From DUSC01 sp964371125 (GTDB lineage Bacteria; Pseudomonadota; Alphaproteobacteria; Rhizobiales; Rhizobiaceae), in assembly GCA_964371125.1 (NCBI GenBank), contig CAYJMY010000113.1, positions 1 to 16,083 on the forward strand: a stretch of DNA of 16,083 nucleotides. The letters run 5' to 3'. The notes beneath the pieces were generated by a model. That model was not told the origin of the DNA. It did no database searches and was given only the letters and a program-made list of their open reading frames with translations. Made by a program: the position numbers and the translations under genes. The stretch's first letter is position 1; every line of letters begins with the position of its first letter. Shown in pieces: positions 13,526-16,083 of this stretch.

Positions 13526-13551
13526 TATAGAATCGATTTTCTTTTAGAATC
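13509..13551 (+). repeat. Three direct AGAATC repeats in AT-rich DNA
   Basis: WAGAATC-type repeats lie at 13509-13515 (AAGAATC), 13528-13534 (TAGAATC) and 13545-13551 (TAGAATC). An inverse copy, GATTCT, is at 13493-13498. In the two TAGAATC copies the hexamer TAGAAT is one base from the -10 consensus TATAAT and overlaps a GANTC site. Between the last two repeats is GATTTTCTTTT, loosely like the E. coli origin 13-mers. Confidence 0.5.
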
Positions 13552-13568
13552 TTCCCGGAAGGCGAACG

Positions 13569-14600
13569 ATGAGCGACGAGCGCAAGGTCCTGCAGGTTCT
13601 CAGGGGCGAGACGCGGTTCCCGCCTCCGGTATGGATGATGCGCCAGGCGGGCCGATATCTTCCGGAATACCGGGAGACGCGGAAAAAGGCCGGGAGTTTT
13701 CTCGACCTCTGTTACAACCCCGAACTCGCCGTTGAGGTGACGCTGCAACCGATCCGCCGTTTTGGCTTCGACGCGGCGATCCTTTTCTCCGACATCCTCG
13801 TGGTACCGCATGCGCTTGGGCGCGATCTTCGTTTCGAGGAGGGACGTGGGCCGCTGATGACGCCGATGTCGGCTGGAGATGTCGGCCGACTGGAAAAGGA
13901 AATGTTTCACGTGAATCTCGCGCCGGTCTACGAGACCGTCAGCGAACTAAGACGCCGCCTGCCGGGAGAAACGACCCTGCTCGGCTTCTGCGGAGCGCCG
14001 TGGACAGTCGCCACGTACATGATCGCCGGACACGGAACGCCCGACCAGGCCCCGGCGCGGCTGTTCGGCTATCGTGAACCGGGAGCGATGAAGCAGCTGC
14101 TCGATACGCTTGCGGAGTGTTCGGCCCAATACCTCATCCGCCAGATCGATGCCGGTGCCGATGCTGTGCAGATTTTCGATTCATGGTCGGGCGTGCTCGA
14201 CGAGGCATCGTTCGATGCCTGGTGCGTGGCGCCGGTGGCGGCGATCGTGCGCAAGGTGAAAGCGGCGCACCCTCAGGTTCCTGTCATCGGGTTTCCGAAG
14301 GGTGCGGGCAGCCGCTATGACGACTATCGGGAACGAACCGGCGTGTCGGCGCTGGGTCTGGACTGGACCGTGCCGCTGTCTCAGGCGCGGCGGCTGCAGG
14401 CGGGCGGCGCCGTGCAGGGGAACCTCGACCCGATGCGGCTCCTCGCCGGCGGAACCGCGCTCGACGCCGGCGTCGACGCTATCCTCGAGGCGCTGGGGTC
14501 GGGGCCACTGGTCTTTAATCTAGGACATGGCATAACGCCGGAGGCGCCGATCGAGAACGTCGAGCGGATGTTGAAGCGGGTCAGGGGAGCTTGGCGATGA
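13569..14600 (+). CDS. hemE: Uroporphyrinogen decarboxylase HemE
   Basis: HemE decarboxylates the four acetate side chains of uroporphyrinogen III to give coproporphyrinogen III in heme synthesis; it is a cytoplasmic TIM barrel. The protein has 343 residues. Signature motifs are PPVWMMRQAGRYLPEYR (19-35), the catalytic Asp75 in FSDIL, LGFCGAPWTVATYM (138-151) with Tyr150, FDSWSG with Ser205, IGFPKGAG (240-247), VQGNLDP (282-288) and FNLGHGI with His320. The ATG has GGAAGG at 13557-13562, 6 nt upstream. It overlaps hemJ by 4 nt. Its promoter would lie in the GANTC-rich, AT-rich element, and in Caulobacter hemE promoters are known to be part of the origin. Confidence 0.98.
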   Translation: MSDERKVLQVLRGETRFPPPVWMMRQAGRYLPEYRETRKKAGSFLDLCYNPELAVEVTLQPIRRFGFDAAILFSDILVVPHALGRDLRFEEGRGPLMTPMSAGDVGRLEKEMFHVNLAPVYETVSELRRRLPGETTLLGFCGAPWTVATYMIAGHGTPDQAPARLFGYREPGAMKQLLDTLAECSAQYLIRQIDAGADAVQIFDSWSGVLDEASFDAWCVAPVAAIVRKVKAAHPQVPVIGFPKGAGSRYDDYRERTGVSALGLDWTVPLSQARRLQAGGAVQGNLDPMRLLAGGTALDAGVDAILEALGSGPLVFNLGHGITPEAPIENVERMLKRVRGAWR

Positions 14601-15142
14601 GCGACCCCGCAGAAACCGGGTCGAAACGTAGCGGTATCGTAGCCATGCGTCGCGCCGCCGTCGCCATCGCGGTCTTCGTGGCCTTGGCGGCGGTGCTATT
14701 CTGGCTTGATCCGGTCGATCTCTATCTCTGGATCAAGGCACTGCATGTCATCGCCGTAATCGCGTGGATGGCCGGCATGTTGTATCTGCCGCGGCTGTTC
14801 GTCTATCACGCGGACGTGGCGGTAGAATCGTCGCAATCGCAGACGTTCAAGGTTATGGAGCGCCGGCTTCTCCGGGCGATCGTCAATCCGGCGATGGTCG
14901 TGTCCTGGGTGCTGGGCCTGTGGTTGGCGTGGAGCGGCTTTGGCCTGATGGGTGGGTGGCTGCATGCCAAGATCGCGCTGGTCGTCGTGCTGTCGGGAGT
15001 GCACGGCTACCTGTCATACGCGGTGAGGCTCTTCGCCGAGGACCGGAACAAGCGGCCAACCCGCCACTGGCGCATCGTCAACGAGGTGCCGACGGTGCTG
15101 ATGATCGGCATCGTGATCCTCGTGATCGTGAAGCCGTTCTGA
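14597..15142 (+). CDS. hemJ: Protoporphyrinogen oxidase HemJ
   Basis: HemJ is the membrane-bound protoporphyrinogen IX oxidase used by most bacteria that lack HemY and HemG. The protein has 181 residues, with hydrophobic segments at about 17-36, 43-67, 95-117, 122-146 and 163-179. The family's conserved His in IKALHVIAVIAWMAGMLYLPRLFVYH is His50, and the conserved Lys is Lys125 in WLHAKIAL; both have been linked to heme binding. It ends VPTVLMIGIVILVIVKPF, typical of the family. The ATG at 14597 lies in ATGA overlapping the hemE stop; a TTG at 14591 is less likely. Coupling with hemE places two heme steps in one unit. Confidence 0.95.
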   Translation: MSDPAETGSKRSGIVAMRRAAVAIAVFVALAAVLFWLDPVDLYLWIKALHVIAVIAWMAGMLYLPRLFVYHADVAVESSQSQTFKVMERRLLRAIVNPAMVVSWVLGLWLAWSGFGLMGGWLHAKIALVVVLSGVHGYLSYAVRLFAEDRNKRPTRHWRIVNEVPTVLMIGIVILVIVKPF

Positions 15143-15147
15143 ACGGT

Positions 15148-15174
15148 AGAGCGCTTTTGGACATCTTGCGCTTT
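15148..15174 (+). terminator. Weak hairpin after hemJ
   Basis: AGCGC (15150-15154) pairs with GCGCT (15168-15172), extended by one G-T and one A-T pair, around a 13-nt loop just after the hemJ stop. It overlaps the TAGAGCGCTTTT motif. The long loop and absence of a T-run after it make termination uncertain. Confidence 0.28.
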
Positions 15175-15193
15175 CGATCCGGGGCGCGTAGAA

Positions 15194-15205
15194 GGAAGGC
15201 CTTCC
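15194..15205. repeat. 12-bp palindrome in the rho leader
   Basis: GGAAGGCCTTCC is a perfect palindrome at the centre of a purine tract (15191-15199) that turns into a pyrimidine tract (15200-15212). It lies about 100 bp before rho. The rest of the 161-bp hemJ-rho gap shows a -10-like TTTAAT at 15237 but no matching -35. Confidence 0.5.
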
Positions 15206-15303
15206 CTCCTTTGCGATGCGCCTTGCTTTGAGCACCTTTAATGGCGCATCCGGCCGCAGCGCATCCCCGCCGACCGATTTTCTCTCCGTTTTCAGAGTCC
15301 GCC

Positions 15304-16083
15304 ATGCAGGAAATGAAGCTCCAGGATTTCAAGAACAAGAAACCGACCGATCTCATTGCGTTCGCCGAATCGCTTGAGGTCGAGAACGCCAGCGTGATGC
15401 GCAAGCAGGAGCTGATGTTCGCGATCCTGAAGAAACTCGCGGCGCAGGACGTCGAGATCATCGGTGACGGCGTCGTCGAAGTCCTGCAGGACGGTTTCGG
15501 TTTCCTGCGTTCGGCGAACGCGAACTACCTTCCCGGGCCGGACGACATATACATTTCGCCGTCACAGATCCGACGGTTCTCTCTCAAGACAGGCGATACG
15601 GTCGAAGGCCCGATCCGCAGCCCGAAGGAGGGCGAACGATACTTTGCACTGCTCAAGGTCAACACCATCAATTTCGACGATCCGGAGAAGATCCGGCACA
15701 AGATCCACTTCGACAACCTGACGCCGCTCTATCCGACCTCGCGGCTGAAGATGGAGGTGGAAGGAACGACCTCGAAGGACATCTCGCCGCGCGTGATCGA
15801 TCTCGTCGCGCCGCTCGGCAAGGGTCAGCGGGCGCTGATCGTTGCGCAACCGCGGACAGGCAAGACCGTCCTGCTGCAGAACATCGCGCATTCCATCACG
15901 TCGAACCATCCGGAGTGCTATCTCATCGTTCTCCTGATCGACGAACGCCCGGAAGAAGTCACCGACATGCAGCGGTCGGTGAAGGGTGAGGTGGTCTCCT
16001 CGACCTTCGATGAACCCGCCGTGCGTCACGTGCAGGTGGCCGAAATGGTCATCGAGAAGGCCCGCCGCATGATCGAGCACAAG
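15304..16083 (+). CDS. rho: Transcription termination factor Rho (3' end cut by window)
   Basis: Rho is the hexameric RNA helicase that ends transcription of untranslated RNA. The first 260 residues are visible; the family is about 420 long. Seen are the N-terminal Rho domain (about 5-48, with DLIAFAESLEVENA and RKQELMFAIL), the cold-shock-like RNA-binding domain with RNP motif DGFGFLRS (63-70), the P-loop AQPRTGKT (181-188) and Walker B LIVLLIDERPEEV (207-219). The Q-loop, R-loop and arginine finger lie beyond the window. The start MQEMKLQDFK at 15304 agrees with other rhizobial Rho proteins; the second Met (15313) is possible. No strong Shine-Dalgarno sequence is seen. Confidence 0.97.
   Translation, partial: MQEMKLQDFKNKKPTDLIAFAESLEVENASVMRKQELMFAILKKLAAQDVEIIGDGVVEVLQDGFGFLRSANANYLPGPDDIYISPSQIRRFSLKTGDTVEGPIRSPKEGERYFALLKVNTINFDDPEKIRHKIHFDNLTPLYPTSRLKMEVEGTTSKDISPRVIDLVAPLGKGQRALIVAQPRTGKTVLLQNIAHSITSNHPECYLIVLLIDERPEEVTDMQRSVKGEVVSSTFDEPAVRHVQVAEMVIEKARRMIEHK

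Larger units (their letters stand above)
13493..13551. promoter_or_regulatory. Dense cluster of six GANTC (CcrM) sites upstream of hemE
   Basis: GANTC sites begin at 13493 (GATTC), 13503 (GAGTC), 13511 (GAATC), 13520 (GACTC), 13530 (GAATC) and 13547 (GAATC). The steps are 10, 8, 9, 10 and 17 bp, so the first five sit near one DNA helical turn apart. At random one GANTC is expected per about 300 bp at this base composition, so about 0.2 sites would be expected in 59 bp. CcrM methylates the A in GANTC in most alphaproteobacteria and controls cell-cycle promoters. The segment ends 17 bp before the hemE ATG and should hold its promoter. Confidence 0.7.
13165..13568. other. oriC: Candidate chromosomal replication origin (ppsR-hemE intergenic region)
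   Basis: This stretch of about 400 bp without a gene lies between divergent ppsR and hemE, the place of the chromosome origin in Caulobacter and, from what is known, in Sinorhizobium. It contains three DnaA boxes matching TTDTNCACA (13165, 13199, 13258) and three one-mismatch boxes (13301, 13400, 13472). Next comes a 50-bp segment of about 30% GC (13501-13550) that could be the unwinding element. Nine GANTC sites occur between 13313 and 13551. No TTAA occurs anywhere in 13173-13568, so no full CtrA site (TTAA-N7-TTAA) is present. The hemE promoter must also lie here. Origin function is inferred from position and boxes, not proven. Confidence 0.72.

Noticed and set aside
13497..13531. hemE promoter made of CTGACA (13497) and TATAGA (13526)
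   Set aside because: Each hexamer is close to consensus, but the spacer is 23 bp, too long for sigma-70. I could not assign a well-spaced -35 to either TAGAAT copy, so the exact promoter is left open.
13368..13910. 180-codon open frame on the minus strand reaching into the origin gap
   Set aside because: It is mostly antisense to hemE, and the part in the gap is AT-rich non-coding DNA with no family match.

Overview
The window is chromosomal DNA of an alphaproteobacterium, most likely a Hyphomicrobiales (Rhizobiales) member close to Mesorhizobium/Phyllobacteriaceae. The reasons are the high GC content (I estimate a little over 60%), the gene orders hisB-DUF2628-hisH next to hslV-GNAT-hslU and ppsR-hemE-hemJ-rho, and the protein sequences themselves. 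The taxonomic call is from memory of gene order and protein style, not from a search. Almost all of the DNA is coding, with many 1-11 nt overlaps. I see no mobile elements, CRISPR arrays, tRNAs or rRNAs.

Left part (1-5384): a leftward histidine operon (hisB, a DUF2628 membrane protein, hisH cut by the window edge) diverges from a rightward unit hslV - GNAT acetyltransferase - hslU (the HslUV protease). A secreted DUF1402 protein follows, in which I see the motif order of a lytic transglycosylase.

Middle (5439-9477): a leftward operon runs Tim44-like membrane protein - MltA lytic transglycosylase - Smr-domain protein - XRE regulator, coupled by ATGA overlaps from MltA onward and driven by a good candidate promoter. 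Diverging from it are the rightward genes fxsA and secB.

Right part (9540-16083): a leftward operon ppsR - maf - aroE - coaE - dnaQ diverges from the rightward genes hemE, hemJ and rho (rho is cut by the window end). The roughly 400 bp between ppsR and hemE is the most interesting stretch. In alphaproteobacteria such as Caulobacter the chromosome origin lies beside hemE. Here this gap carries three DnaA boxes matching the relaxed consensus, three more with one mismatch, and a 50-bp segment of about 30% GC just upstream of hemE.

Inside that AT-rich segment are six GANTC sites in 59 bp, the target of the cell-cycle methyltransferase CcrM. All four sequence variants are present, mostly at 8-10 bp spacing, and some overlap -10-like hexamers of the putative hemE promoter. 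My main hypothesis is that this is a methylation-dense control element joining hemE transcription and origin function, by analogy with GATC clusters at the E. coli origin. The sequence shows the sites; the function is inference.
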